NCBI RefSeq assembly: GCF_027947595.1 | Contig: NZ_CP116257.1 | Location: 7,686,001-7,750,000 of the forward strand | DNA: 64,000 nucleotides | Reading direction: 5' to 3' | Origin: Streptomyces lienomycini | GTDB taxonomy: Bacteria > Actinomycetota > Actinomycetes > Streptomycetales > Streptomycetaceae | Shown here: one piece after another, positions 1 through 8,991 of the stretch | Layout: every line of letters starts with the position of its first letter | Position numbering within the stretch: position 1 is the first letter of the stretch | Position numbers and translations under genes: made by a program | Notes under the pieces: generated by a model | Told to the model about the DNA's origin: nothing | Database searches by the model: none | The model's input: the letters and a program-made list of their open reading frames with translations, nothing else

Positions 1-616
1 CGCGCTTGAAGTCCTGGGCGGGCTGGAGCGGCCGTACGTTCTCGCCGTCGGTGATGGCGAAGAGGGACACCTCGGGGCCGTCCAGGAACTCCTCGATGAC
101 GACGCGGTCGCAGGCCGCCGCGTGCGTCCGGGCGGCCTCGACGTCGTCGGTGACGACGACGCCCTTGCCGGCGGCCAGCCCGTCGTCCTTGACGACGTAG
201 GGGGCGCCGAAGGCGGCGAGGGCCGCGTCGGTCTCGTCGGGGTTCGTGCAGACGTAGGAGCGGGCCGTGGGGACGCCGGCACCGGCCATGACGTCCTTGG
301 CGAAGGCCTTGGAGCCCTCCAGCCGCGCGGCCTCGCCCGACGGCCCGAAGACCGGGATGCCCGCCTCGCGCACGGCGTCGGCGACCCCGGCGACCAGTGG
401 CGCCTCGGGTCCGACGACGACCAGTTCGGCGCCGAGCCGGGTGGCCAGCGCGGTGACGGCCGCGCCGTCGAGGGCGTCGACCTGGTGCAGTTCGGCGACC
501 TCGGCGATACCGGCGTTGCCGGGTGCGCAGTGCAGCGCGGTGACGTCGGGGTCGAGGGACAGGGAACGGCACAGGGCGTGTTCGCGGGCGCCGCCGCCGA
601 TGACAAGGACCTTCAC
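1..616 (-). CDS. purD: Phosphoribosylamine-glycine ligase, N-terminal part (runs off left edge)
   Basis: PurD (GARS) joins phosphoribosylamine and glycine with ATP, the second step of de novo purine synthesis in the cytoplasm. The reverse strand starts with GTG at 616 and reads [16 protein letters not shown], the diagnostic GARS N-terminal loop. This is followed by [12 protein letters not shown] and by the ATP-grasp segment around [15 protein letters not shown]. About 205 residues are present of a usual ~420, because the C-terminal half lies beyond base 1. It lies downstream of dnaX on the same strand, 150 bp away. Identification rests on family motifs and is firm. Confidence 0.96.
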   Translation of the reverse strand, partial: MKVLVIGGGAREHALCRSLSLDPDVTALHCAPGNAGIAEVAELHQVDALDGAAVTALATRLGAELVVVGPEAPLVAGVADAVREAGIPVFGPSGEAARLEGSKAFAKDVMAGAGVPTARSYVCTNPDETDAALAAFGAPYVVKDDGLAAGKGVVVTDDVEAARTHAAACDRVVIEEFLDGPEVSLFAITDGENVRPLQPAQDFKR

Positions 617-766
617 GGGGTGAAGCCTAATGGGAGCGGACCGGTGCGGTTTGTGCGGGCTTCCGAGAGGCCGGTGAGCGTGGGCTCGTACGTTCCTCCA
701 GGAGCACTCCAGGAGCACCCCGGGAGCACCCCGGGAACGCGCCGGGGCGCTGCCCGCCGTGCGCCG

Positions 767-3152
767 CTACTCGTTCGCGATCTCCTCGACCACCGTCGCG
801 CCCAGCTCGCGCACCAGCAGCTCCTTGCCGGAGAGGGCCGACTCGTCGAGGTCCGGGTCGTCGTCCTCGGGGATGTCGTCCTCGGGGGAGACCGGGGGCG
901 GCTCGGGTGCCGGGGGCCGGGGGCGGGCGCGGGGGCGGAAGCCGGGGAGGGCGCGGGAGCCGGGGCGGCGGACGCGGGCGCCGACGGCCGCGGTGCGGGG
1001 GCGCCGCCGCCGAAGCCGCCTCCGCCACCACCGCCGATGCCGCCGCTCCCGGGTCCGCCGTAGCCGCCGGAGGGGCCGGGCGGGGGCGCCGAGCCGCCGG
1101 AGGGGTCGACGACCGCCTCGATCTTCCACTGCACGTTGAACTGCTCGGCCAGGGCCTGCCGCAGGACGTCCTCGCTGCCGCTGCTCACGAAGTTGTCGCG
1201 CGCCCCGGCGTTGACGAAGCCGAGCTGGAGGGAGGTGCCGTCGAAACCGGTCACCTGGGCGTTCTGGCTGAGCAGGATCCAGGTGAAGCGGCGGCGGTTC
1301 TTGACCGCCTCCAGGATGTTGGGCCAGAGCGAGCGCGGGTCGACCCCGGAGCCGCCCGTCGGCGCGGAGCCTGGCGCGGGGGCTGCCGGGGCGGCAGCGG
1401 CCGGCGCGGGGACCGGTGCGGCCGCCGGGGTCGCGGCGGGGCCGGGTGCGGCCGGTGTCCGAGGCTGGCCACCGCCCGTCGGCGCCGCCGTGGGCCACCC
1501 GCCGGGGCGTCGGCCGCCCCGGCGGGAGCCGCGGTGGGCCAGGCGCCCGGCGCGGGCGCCGAGGCAGGAGCGGAGGCGGGCGCCGGGGCATGCGGCGCCG
1601 GGGTGGGACCGGCGGCCGGAGCGGGCGCCGCCTGCGGATGCCCGCCACCGGCAGACCCACCACCGGCGGGCCCACCGTCGGCGGGGCCGCCACCCGCGTC
1701 GGACGAGGCACCGGCACCGGCACCGGCATCGGGCGAGGGACCGGCACCGGTGGCCGCACCGGAGGACGACCCGCCGCCCGGCGTACCCGCACCCGCCCCC
1801 GCCGGGGCACCGGAGCCCGGCCCCCGTACCGCGGCCCGCGCCGCGGCGGGCCTGCCACCCGGCGGAACCGGGGCGGCGGCGGGCGGAACCGGGGCGGCGA
1901 AGCCCCCCGCACCGGCCGCGCTCCCCGTTCCGGCATGCGCCTCGGGTCCGGGCGCGTACCCCATGGCGGGTGCGCCCGCGCCCGCCGAGAACTGCACCCC
2001 GCGCTCGATCCGGTCCAGCCGCGCCATGACGGACCGCTCGTCGCCGTAGGCGGCGGGCAGCAGCACGCGGGCGCAGATCAGCTCCAGCTGGAGGCGCGGC
2101 GAGTGGGCGCCGCGCATCTCGGTGAGGCCCTCGTTGACGATGTCGGCGGCGCGGCTCAGCTCGGCGGAGCCGAAGGACCTCGCCTGGGCCTGCATCCGCT
2201 CGACGACGTCGGCGGGGGCGTCGATGAGCCCCTTCTCCGCGGCGTCGGGCACGGCGGCGAGGATCACCAGGTCACGGAGGCGCTCCAGCAGGTCGGTGAC
2301 GAAGCGCCGCGGGTCGTTGCCCCCCTCGATCACCCGGTCCACGACCTCGAAGGCGGCGGAGCCGTCGCCGGTGACGAACGACTCGACGACGGAGTCGAGC
2401 AGCGAGCCGTCCGTGTAGCCGAGCAGGGAGGTGGTCATGTCGTACGTCACACCGTCGGCGGCGGCGCCGGCGAGCAGCTGATCCATGACGGACATGGAGT
2501 CACGCACGGACCCCGCGCCGGCCCGCACGACCAGCGGCAGCACGCCCTCCTCGACCGCGATGCCCTCCCTGCCGCACACCTCGGCGAGGTAGTCGCGCAG
2601 GGTGCCGGGCGGCACGAGCCGGAACGGGTAGTGGTGGGTGCGCGACCGGATGGTGCCGATGACCTTCTCGGGCTCCGTGGTCGCGAAGATGAACTTGAGG
2701 TGCTCCGGGGGCTCCTCGACGACCTTCAGCAGGGCGTTGAAGCCCTGCGGGGAGACCATGTGGGCCTCGTCGATGATGTAGATCTTGTACCGGCTGGAGG
2801 CCGGTCCGAAGAAGGCCTTCTCGCGCAGGTCACGGGCGTCGTCCACACCACCGTGGGAGGCGGCGTCGATCTCGATGACGTCGATCGAACCCGGCCCGTT
2901 GCGCGCGAGGTCGCGGCAGGACTGGCACTCGCCGCACGGGGTGGGCGTGGGGCCCTGCTCGCAGTTCAGACAGCGGGCCAGGATCCGGGCGCTGGTCGTC
3001 TTGCCGCACCCGCGCGGACCGCTGAACAGGTACGCGTGATTGACCCGGTTGTTCCGCAGCGCCTGCTGCAGCGGGTCGGTGACATGCCCCTGCCCGATGA
3101 CCTCGGCGAAGGACTCCGGGCGGTAACGGCGGTAGAGCGCGAGAGACGACAC
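767..3152 (-). CDS. dnaX: DNA polymerase III subunit gamma/tau, with two apparent frame breaks
   Basis: Clamp-loader ATPase of the replicative polymerase. The GTG at 3152 gives VSSLALYRRYRPESF, the usual actinobacterial start; the frame extends further upstream without support. The P-loop GPRGCGKTT lies at residues 45-53, the zinc cysteines at 64, 73, 76 and 79, and IIDEAH follows as Walker B. After the AAA+ core comes a long Ala/Pro/Gly linker. The conserved C-terminus (VTGFDGTSLQLGFVNAGARD, then ELLVRELGATVVEEIANE) lies in two other frames, so one base seems to be missing near 1255-1560 and another near 950-1080. Both tracts are nearly pure G/C. I infer sequencing indels and not programmed frameshifting, since each shift is needed to reach the full-length protein of about 795 residues. 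Confidence 0.92.
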
Positions 3153-3203
3153 GCATACGAGGTTATAGGCGCCCACTGACAACCGGACCGCCCGCAAAGG
3201 AGA

Positions 3204-3297
3204 CGCCCCCCACGCACCCGCCAGAGCCGACCTACCCTTGCTGCCTTCCGGCCCTGGGGGAGTTCAGTCAGATAGCGCCGCGTGAGGGGCTGGGCCA
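3204..3297 (-). ncRNA. ffs: Signal recognition particle RNA, small bacterial type
   Basis: On the reverse strand the segment carries the conserved SRP domain IV core GGCCGGAAGGCAGCAAGG, with the GGAA-type tetraloop and the asymmetric internal loop that binds the M domain of Ffh. The flanking arms CCCCTCACGC and GCGTGGGGGG pair to close the hairpin. It sits just upstream of dnaX on the same strand. The ends are estimated from the outer pairing, so they may be off by several bases. Confidence 0.85.
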
Positions 3298-3367
3298 CAC
3301 GTTACCCGATGTGGGGGCCTCAGAACGAGTTCGCAAGCACTCTCCGGCGTCATGTAATGTTCTCTGC

Positions 3368-3455
3368 GGAGGATTCGCCTAGAGGCCTAGGGCGCACGCT
3401 TGGAAAGCGTGTTGGGGGCAACCCCTCACGAGTTCGAATCTCGTATCCTCCGCCA
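3368..3455 (+). tRNA. tRNA-Ser(GGA)
   Basis: Acceptor strands GGAGGAT and ATCCTCC pair perfectly, with discriminator G and an encoded CCA at 3453-3455. The anticodon loop TTGGAAA between CACGC and GCGTG gives anticodon GGA, reading UCC and UCU. A long variable arm (GTTGGGGGCAACCCCTC) is typical of a class II serine tRNA. The T arm contains GTTCGAATC. Confidence 0.97.
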
Positions 3456-3475
3456 GTGCCTCACCGGGCACGATG

Positions 3476-3511
3476 TCGAAGGCCCCCACTGCTCGCAGTG
3501 GGGGCCTTCGA
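3476..3511 (+). terminator. Hairpin after tRNA-Ser(GGA)
   Basis: A perfect 16-bp inverted repeat (TCGAAGGCCCCCACTG and its complement) around the loop CTCG, followed by a short T-containing stretch. Its position 20 bp after the tRNA suggests a transcription terminator. Confidence 0.85.
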
Positions 3512-3553
3512 CGTTTCTGGTCTCAGTTCTGGTCGCAGCGGGTGGAGGGGTGC

Positions 3554-4330
3554 ATGACCGGGTTGGACAGGCTCGACGGCAAGCGGACTCTGGTGATCGG
3601 CGGTGGCGGGGCGGGGATCGGCCGCGGCATCGTCCGTTCCTGTGCGGCGGCCGGGGCGGCGGTGGCCGTGGCCGACGTGGACGCCGCGCGGGCGGCCGAG
3701 GCGGCCGACGAACTGCGGGCGGCCGGACACGTCGCCCACGCGCTGAGCGGCGACGTCCGTTCCCGCGAGCAGCTGGACGGCGTGATCGAGGGCGCGGCCG
3801 AACGGCTCGGCGGGCTGGACGTGCTGATCACCGTGGTGGGCGGGCAGGTGGCGTTCGTACCCGCGGTCAGGCTGCACGAGATGACCGACGAGGACTGGGA
3901 CACCGTCTACGACCTCAACCTGCGCTACGTGGCTCGCGCGGTGCGCCGGGTGCTGCGGCTGTTCCTGGAGCAGGGCACGGGCGGCAGTATCGTCGGCATC
4001 GGCTCCGTCACCGGCTTCATGGCCGCGCCGAAGCAGGCCGGTTACGGCGCGGCCAAGGCAGGCCTGTACAGCCTGGCGCGGACCGTCGCGGCCGAGTACG
4101 CGGCCGACGGCATCCGGATGAACGTCGTGGCGGGCGGGGCGATCAGCACCGCCGTCAACGCCGGCCCCTCCGCGGAGTGGGTCCCGGAGATCCCGGCCGG
4201 CCGCTACGGCACGTCGGACGAGATGGCCACCGCGGCCGTCTACCTGGCCTCGGACCAGGCCCGCTACATCACCGGCCAGCAGATCGTGCTGGACGGCGGG
4301 GTCTCGGTCCGCGGCCCGTTTCCCGAGTAG
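3554..4330 (+). CDS. SDR family NAD(P)-dependent oxidoreductase
   Basis: A 258-residue short-chain dehydrogenase with a Rossmann fold, presumably cytoplasmic; substrate unknown. The cofactor motif GGGGAGIGRG is at about residues 15-24, the catalytic Ser lies in GIGSVTG, and the active-site YGAAK gives Tyr and Lys at the expected YxxxK spacing. The C-terminal ITGQQIVLDGG strand is typical of the family. ATG at 3554 is chosen because GTGGAGG stands just upstream; the frame is open further 5', but that part overlaps the hairpin that follows the tRNA. The next gene, a zinc dehydrogenase remnant, is on the same strand 168 bp downstream. Confidence 0.88.
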   Translation: MTGLDRLDGKRTLVIGGGGAGIGRGIVRSCAAAGAAVAVADVDAARAAEAADELRAAGHVAHALSGDVRSREQLDGVIEGAAERLGGLDVLITVVGGQVAFVPAVRLHEMTDEDWDTVYDLNLRYVARAVRRVLRLFLEQGTGGSIVGIGSVTGFMAAPKQAGYGAAKAGLYSLARTVAAEYAADGIRMNVVAGGAISTAVNAGPSAEWVPEIPAGRYGTSDEMATAAVYLASDQARYITGQQIVLDGGVSVRGPFPE

Positions 4331-4498
4331 CCGGGGCGCGGGGTCCACGTGCCCCGCCCCCGGAGCTTCCGGCCGCGGCACCGTGCCGCACGTGGAGACT
4401 TGCCCCGTCGCGTGGACCGGACGACCCTGAAGACAGGTATCGGGAGTACCGGGAGAATCAGGATCAACCGGGGGGATCGACGAGCGGAGGTGTCGATC

Positions 4499-5229
4499 AT
4501 GAAGGCCGTCGTCTACAAAGGGCCGTTCTCTGTCGCGGTCGAAGACGTTCCGAAGCCGGACATCCAGCACCCGAACGACGTGGTCGTGAAGGTCACGTCG
4601 ACCGCGATCTGCGGCTCCGACCTGCACATGTACGAGGGACGCACCGCCGCCGAGGCCGGCATCGTCTTCGGGCACGAGAACATGGGGATCGTCGACGAGG
4701 TCGGTCAGGGCGTCACCGGTCTGGAGAAGGGCGACCGCGTGGTCATGCCCTTCAACGTCGCCTGCGGCTTCTGCGTCAACTGCGTCGCCGGGTACACCGG
4801 GTACTGCACGACGGTCAATCCCGGTTTCGCGGGCGGAGCGTACGGCTACGTCTCCATGGGCCCCTGGCAGGGCGGCCAGGCCGAGTACCTGCGCGTCCCC
4901 TACGCCGACTTCAACTGCCTGAAGCTGCCTCGGGGCGACGCGCACGAGAGCGACTTCATCCTGCTCGCCGACATCTTCCCCACCGGCTACCACGGTTGCG
5001 AACTCGCCCAGGTCCGTCCCGGCGAGAGCGTCGCGGTGTACGGGGCGGGGCCGGTCGGTCTGATGGCCGCGTACTCGGCGCTGCTGCGCGGCGCGACCTG
5101 ATCATCGAGGGCCGGGCGAAGCCGAGCTTCGTCGTCTCCCACGAACTGCCGCTGGACCAGGCTCCGTCCGGCTACGACAAGTTCGACAAGCGGATCGAGG
5201 GCTACACGAAGGTGGTCCTGCACCCGTAG
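4499..5229 (+). pseudogene. Zinc-dependent alcohol/formaldehyde dehydrogenase, internally deleted
   Basis: Starts MKAVVYKGPFSVAVEDVPKP at ATG 4499 behind an AGGTG-type site. It keeps the catalytic zinc region CGSDLHMYEGR, the GHENMGIV motif, the structural-zinc cysteines around CGFCVNC, and the start of the Rossmann fold VYGAGPVGLMAA. After SALLRGA the frame stops at 5101. The family C-terminus (FDKRIEGYTKVVLHP) follows immediately in another frame and ends at 5229. Family members of this glutathione-independent formaldehyde dehydrogenase type have about 380-390 residues, and only about 240 are represented here. Roughly 140-150 internal codons, most of the cofactor domain, therefore appear deleted, so I call it non-functional. 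Confidence 0.82.
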
Positions 5230-5254
5230 CGGCGGCCGCGTAGCCTCCGCCAGG

Positions 5255-5288
5255 GCCCCGGCGCGCGCAGCCGGAGAGGGGCCGGGGC
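5255..5288. terminator. Inverted repeat between convergent genes
   Basis: GCCCCGGC (5255-5262) pairs with GCCGGGGC (5281-5288) around an 18-nt loop. It lies between the dehydrogenase remnant and the converging CopC/CopD gene. It is a weak, long-looped candidate. Confidence 0.4.
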
Positions 5289-5356
5289 TTCCGTACTCCG
5301 GCAAGGTCCGCCCCGGCGGAGCGCCGCCCGCGCTCGGCCGTACGCCGGGCCGGCGG

Positions 5357-7300
5357 CTACCGCTCCACCCGTATCCGCCGGGTCTCGCTCACCTGGTCGG
5401 TCTCCGACACCCGGACCGTCGCCTTCATCGTCCAGGTGCCGGGGAGCGGCAGGGTGAGGGTGTTCGCGCTCCAGTACCCGCCGCGGTCGACCAGGTCCGC
5501 GTGGAGGGGGCCGACGTGCTGGTCGGCGAGGGTGAAGGAGAGGCGCAGTTCGGGTACGGCGGCCAGGCTGCCGTCGGGGCCGAAGACGACGGCCTGGACG
5601 GCGTTGTCGCCGGTGCGGCCGGGGTCCAGGGTGATCTGGACCGTGCCGCGTCCGACCGTGCCGCGTCCGGCGGTGCCGATCTCGAACGGGATGGTGGTCA
5701 CGGACGCGGGCAGCACACCGCCCGCCGGTGCGGCCGTCCGCGCCGCCTCCTCCGCCGCGCGGCCGGGCGGGGTACCGGTCAGCACCGTCGTGACCGCCAG
5801 GACGGCGGCGGCGACGACCGCCTCCGCGAGGACGGAGCGGCGCAGGCCGCGGCGGAGGGTGGCGGCGTCGGCCGCGTCGGCCGACTTCGGCCCTGACTCC
5901 GACTCCGGTTCCGGTTCCGGTACCGGTACCGGAACCGGTGGGCCGCCCGCCGGCTGCGGGATCCGCTCGGGCACGCGGTCGGGCCCGCGCACGGCGGTCG
6001 CCGCCGTCGCCGACACGGCCGTCCACCTCCGGGACACCGCCGCCGCGGCCAGCAGTACGGACACCAGGATTACCTTGACCAGCAGCAGCCTGCCGTACGT
6101 CGTCCCGGTGAGGGCCTGCCAGGAGCCGAGGCCGCGCCAGGACTGGTAGACGCCCGTGGCCACCAGGACCGTCACCGAGGCGAAGGCGACGCGGGAGAAG
6201 CGGGCGGCCGTGGCGGCGTCCGAGGCGGCGGAGCGCAGGGTGAGGAGCAGGGCGACGAGGCCGCCGAACCAGACCGCGGTGGCGAGCAGGTGCAGCGTGG
6301 ACGAGGTGAGGGCGAGCGGCACCTGGATTCCCGCGGCGGCGTGCTCCGCGGCGGCCCAGGTCAGGGCGAGGGCGACGGCCAGTGCGCCGCCCACCGCGCC
6401 GGCGAGGGGGCCGCGCCGGTACCGGTCCGCGCGTGAGACCCGGACGAGGAACAGAGCGGCCGGGCCCAGCAGCGCCAGCCTGATCAGCAGCAGCACGCCG
6501 GGGCGCGCGGTGAGGGTGTCGGCGAGCGCGCCCGCGTCGAGGGCCGTCGCCGGGCCCGTCCCCGCCTCGTACGGGGCACGCAGCACCAGCAGTGCGACGG
6601 TGGCGCCCAGCAGGGTCCACCAGCCGGCCGCCAGCGGGTGGCGCAGCGGGGCGGGGTCCGGCGGGCGGCACAGGGCGACGAAGGCGGCGGTGCCGATGAG
6701 CAGGGCGGCGGCGAGGTAGGAGAGGTAGCGGGCGAGCTTGTGGAGGGTCGCGGTCAGGGGGTCCTCGGTGGGGCCGGTGTCCGCGGGCGCGGCCGTCGGG
6801 GAGGGCCGGCCCACGGAGAAGGTGAAGGCGCCCGAGACGGGGTGGCTGTCGGCGGACACCACCCGCCAGGCGACGGTGTACGTGCCCTCGCCCAGCTCGC
6901 CCGGCAGCGCGACCCGGGCCGTGTCGGACCGGCCGTCGGCGTGTCCGGTCGCCCCGGTGCGGACGCGGTGGCCGCCCGGGTCCAGGACGCGGAAGGAGTC
7001 GTCGCGCAGGCCGACGGACTCGCTGAAGGCCAGGGTGACGTCGCCGGGGGCCCGCTGGAGGACGGCGCCGTCCTCGGGGACGCTGGAGCCGAGGGCGGCA
7101 TGCGCGGACGCCGGGCCCGCGCCACCGAGGAGCAGCAGGACCAGCACGGCGCCCACCAGCACCAGCCGCCGAACCCCCCGCCCGCCCGGGCACCCCGGAA
7201 GGGACCGCCCGTCGACCCCGGCGCCCCTGGCAGTCCCGGTGACCCCGGCAGTCCTGCCAACCCCAACAGCCCTGACGGCCCCGCCAACCCTGCCGACCAT
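5357..7300 (-). CDS. CopC-CopD fusion, copper resistance/transport membrane protein
   Basis: A membrane protein expected to bind copper outside the cell and move or sense it across the membrane (YcnJ/PcoD-like). A hydrophobic signal (LVLVGAVLVLLLLGG) is cleaved near PASAHAALG. The mature N-terminal His starts the CopC beta-sandwich, which also has the DSHPVSG motif. About eight membrane helices with CopD features follow (HLLATAVWFGGLVALL), then a C-terminal extracytoplasmic YtkA/CopC-like beta domain. The start is uncertain: the frame is open back to 7639 with no good ribosome site, and ATG 7300 is the nearest ATG, leaving an unusually long tail before the signal. That tail overlaps the collagen-like repeat tract. 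No other copper genes are adjacent. Confidence 0.85.
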   Translation of the reverse strand: MVGRVGGAVRAVGVGRTAGVTGTARGAGVDGRSLPGCPGGRGVRRLVLVGAVLVLLLLGGAGPASAHAALGSSVPEDGAVLQRAPGDVTLAFSESVGLRDDSFRVLDPGGHRVRTGATGHADGRSDTARVALPGELGEGTYTVAWRVVSADSHPVSGAFTFSVGRPSPTAAPADTGPTEDPLTATLHKLARYLSYLAAALLIGTAAFVALCRPPDPAPLRHPLAAGWWTLLGATVALLVLRAPYEAGTGPATALDAGALADTLTARPGVLLLIRLALLGPAALFLVRVSRADRYRRGPLAGAVGGALAVALALTWAAAEHAAAGIQVPLALTSSTLHLLATAVWFGGLVALLLTLRSAASDAATAARFSRVAFASVTVLVATGVYQSWRGLGSWQALTGTTYGRLLLVKVILVSVLLAAAAVSRRWTAVSATAATAVRGPDRVPERIPQPAGGPPVPVPVPEPEPESESGPKSADAADAATLRRGLRRSVLAEAVVAAAVLAVTTVLTGTPPGRAAEEAARTAAPAGGVLPASVTTIPFEIGTAGRGTVGRGTVQITLDPGRTGDNAVQAVVFGPDGSLAAVPELRLSFTLADQHVGPLHADLVDRGGYWSANTLTLPLPGTWTMKATVRVSETDQVSETRRIRVER

Positions 7301-7500
7301 GGCAGCCCTGGCAACGCAGGTGGCCCCGCCAGTCCCAGCAGACCCGGCAGCCCAGGTGACCCCAACAGTCCCGCTAGCCCCGACAGCCCAGGTGGCCCCG
7401 CCAGCCTCCGTAGCCCCGTCAGCCCCGGCAGTCCCGGCAACCTTGGCAGCCCCCCTAGCCCCGGCGACCCTGCCAACCCCGCCGGCATGCTCGCTTCCGT
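7190..7500. repeat. Nine-base-periodic G/C repeat encoding collagen-like triplets
   Basis: About 300 bp of degenerate repeats with units resembling GGCAGTCCC and GACCCCGGC. On the reverse strand one frame reads Gly-Xaa-Yaa-like text (LPGLPGL, GSPGLPG, AGLPGSPGLPGAPGS) for roughly 29 triplets, and the forward strand reads PGSPGDPGSP. The frame with glycine triplets is not the frame of the CopC signal peptide. I see no good start site, so I treat it as a minisatellite overlapping the 5' end of the CopC/CopD gene. Confidence 0.6.
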
Positions 7501-7726
7501 CGGCCCGGGGCGCCCGTGCAGGCCGGGCCGGTCGGTGTTCGGTCGTGGTCCGTCGGGCTCGGCGGTCTCCTCGCTGGTCGCGGGCCCGTTCGCCCCCTCG
7601 TACCCGGTCTCCGGCGCGCGCGCCGTCACCACACCTCACGTCGCATCTCCGTCGTCGGGAGCCACTGCCTCGCCGATACGTACGGACGTGGGGCCCGCTC
7701 CGCTCACCGGTGGGCCGGGCGGGCTC

Positions 7727-8503
7727 TCACCACGACGGGCGTGCCGTCACCCCGCCGTCCACCACCAGGTCGTGGCCGGTCACCCAGGACGCCAGCCGCG
7801 AGGCGAGGAACACGCACGCGTCGCCCACGTCCTCGGGGCGCCCGAGCCGTCCCGTCGGCGTTGCCCGGCGCCACCGCCGTACGCCCTCCGGCCAGGACTC
7901 GGCGAGGCCCTCACGGTCGACGAGGCCGGGCGAGACGGAGTTGACCCGCACTCCCCACGGGCCGTACTCCAGGGCCGCCGAACGGGCGTGCATCACGACC
8001 GCCGCCTTGGAGGCGCTGTAGTGCGCGTGGGCGGGAGCGGGGGCGCCGGCCTCGATGGAGGCGATGTGGGTGACCGTGCCGCCGCCCTCCTGGGCCCGCA
8101 TGACCTCGGCCGCCGCCTGCGTGCAGGCGAAGACGCCCGTGAGGTTGGTGTCCAGCACCGTCCGCCACTCGGTGGCCGTCATGCCGGGCAGTTCCCGAAG
8201 CGGCTGCACACCCGCGTTGTTGACCAGCGCGGTGAGCCGTCCGCCGCCCCACTCGGCGGCCTCGGCGACCACGCGCCGGCAGGCGTCCTCGTCGGTGAGG
8301 TCGGCGCGCAGGACCGTGGCCGCGCCCCCGCCGTCCCGGATCCGTTCCGCCACCTGCCGTGCCGCCGCCACCGCCGTACGGCAGTGCAGCGCGACCGCCG
8401 CGCCCTCCTCGGCGAACCGCCGCGCGATCCCCCGGCCGATGCCGCCGCCCGCGCCCGTCACCAGGGCGACCTGGCCGTCGAGGAGACGTGTGGGCGGGTT
8501 CAT
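7727..8503 (-). CDS. SDR family oxidoreductase (last gene of iron-regulated operon)
   Basis: A 258-residue short-chain dehydrogenase. The cofactor motif TGAGGGIGRG, the NNAG strand and the catalytic YSASK are all present, and HIASIEAG supplies the catalytic Ser; a C-terminal VVDGG is also seen. ATG 8503 overlaps the TGA of the preceding cupin gene (ATGA), so it is probably translationally coupled and is preferred over an ATG 9 bp upstream. Substrate unknown. As the fourth member of an overlapping set behind an iron box, it may be made mainly when iron is scarce, which is inference. Confidence 0.88.
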   Translation of the reverse strand: MNPPTRLLDGQVALVTGAGGGIGRGIARRFAEEGAAVALHCRTAVAAARQVAERIRDGGGAATVLRADLTDEDACRRVVAEAAEWGGGRLTALVNNAGVQPLRELPGMTATEWRTVLDTNLTGVFACTQAAAEVMRAQEGGGTVTHIASIEAGAPAPAHAHYSASKAAVVMHARSAALEYGPWGVRVNSVSPGLVDREGLAESWPEGVRRWRRATPTGRLGRPEDVGDACVFLASRLASWVTGHDLVVDGGVTARPSW

Positions 8504-8991
8504 GGACGGCACAGTTCCACGATCCGCGCGGCCTCGGCCGGGTAACGCGCCGCGAGGTCGGCGGCGTCACCGTGCTCGTAGTCCCCGGGGGTGAATCCGG
8601 GCGCCATCGTGCAGCCGAAGAACGACCACGCGCCGCCCGCCGCCACCCTGCCGCCCATCCAGGTTCCGGCGGGGACCGTGAACTGCACGTGCTGTCCGCC
8701 CAGGACGTCCGGTCCCAGTACGGCCGTGCGGGTGCCGCCGTCCGGGGCGAGGAGCAGCAGCTCCAGCGGGTCGCCGAGGTAGAAGTGCCAGACCTCGTCG
8801 ACGGGCAGGCGGTGCAGGGCGGAGAAGTCACCCGGACGGGTGGTGAGCAGGGCCACGATGGCCGAGCCCGCCGGGTGTCCGTCCGGGCCCTCGGGGCCGG
8901 CCCAGGTGCGTCTGTACAGGCCGCCCTCGCGCGGGATGGGCTCCATCCCGTAGTACGTGATCAGGTCCTCGGCGGTCGGCGCGGAAGTCAC
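8500..8991 (-). CDS. Cupin family protein (DUF985/Cupin_5)
   Basis: A 163-residue single-domain cupin. It starts MTSAPTAEDLITYYGMEPIP and contains the family features EGGLYRRTW, HRLPVDEVWHFYLGDPLELL and FFGCTMAPGF. The start is GTG 8991, whose GTGA overlaps the stop of the acetyltransferase. Proteins of this family are small cytosolic beta-barrels of largely unknown chemistry, related in fold to sugar epimerases and isomerases. It overlaps both neighbours by 4 bp, which places it firmly in the operon. Confidence 0.85.
   Translation of the reverse strand: MTSAPTAEDLITYYGMEPIPREGGLYRRTWAGPEGPDGHPAGSAIVALLTTRPGDFSALHRLPVDEVWHFYLGDPLELLLLAPDGGTRTAVLGPDVLGGQHVQFTVPAGTWMGGRVAAGGAWSFFGCTMAPGFTPGDYEHGDAADLAARYPAEAARIVELCRP

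Noticed and set aside
122..1063. Long forward frames antisense to purD and dnaX
   Set aside because: They are low-complexity mirror frames of genes with clear family motifs on the other strand.
613..1254. Separate gene beginning MTGFDGTSLQL
   Set aside because: It is the conserved C-terminal part of DnaX in a shifted frame, not an independent gene.
767..1560. Programmed -1 frameshift in dnaX as in E. coli
   Set aside because: Both shifts are required to reach the conserved end, there is no slippery A-run, and similar breaks occur in unrelated genes here.
7190..7500. CRISPR array
   Set aside because: The repeat period is about 9 bp with no spacers; it is a minisatellite.
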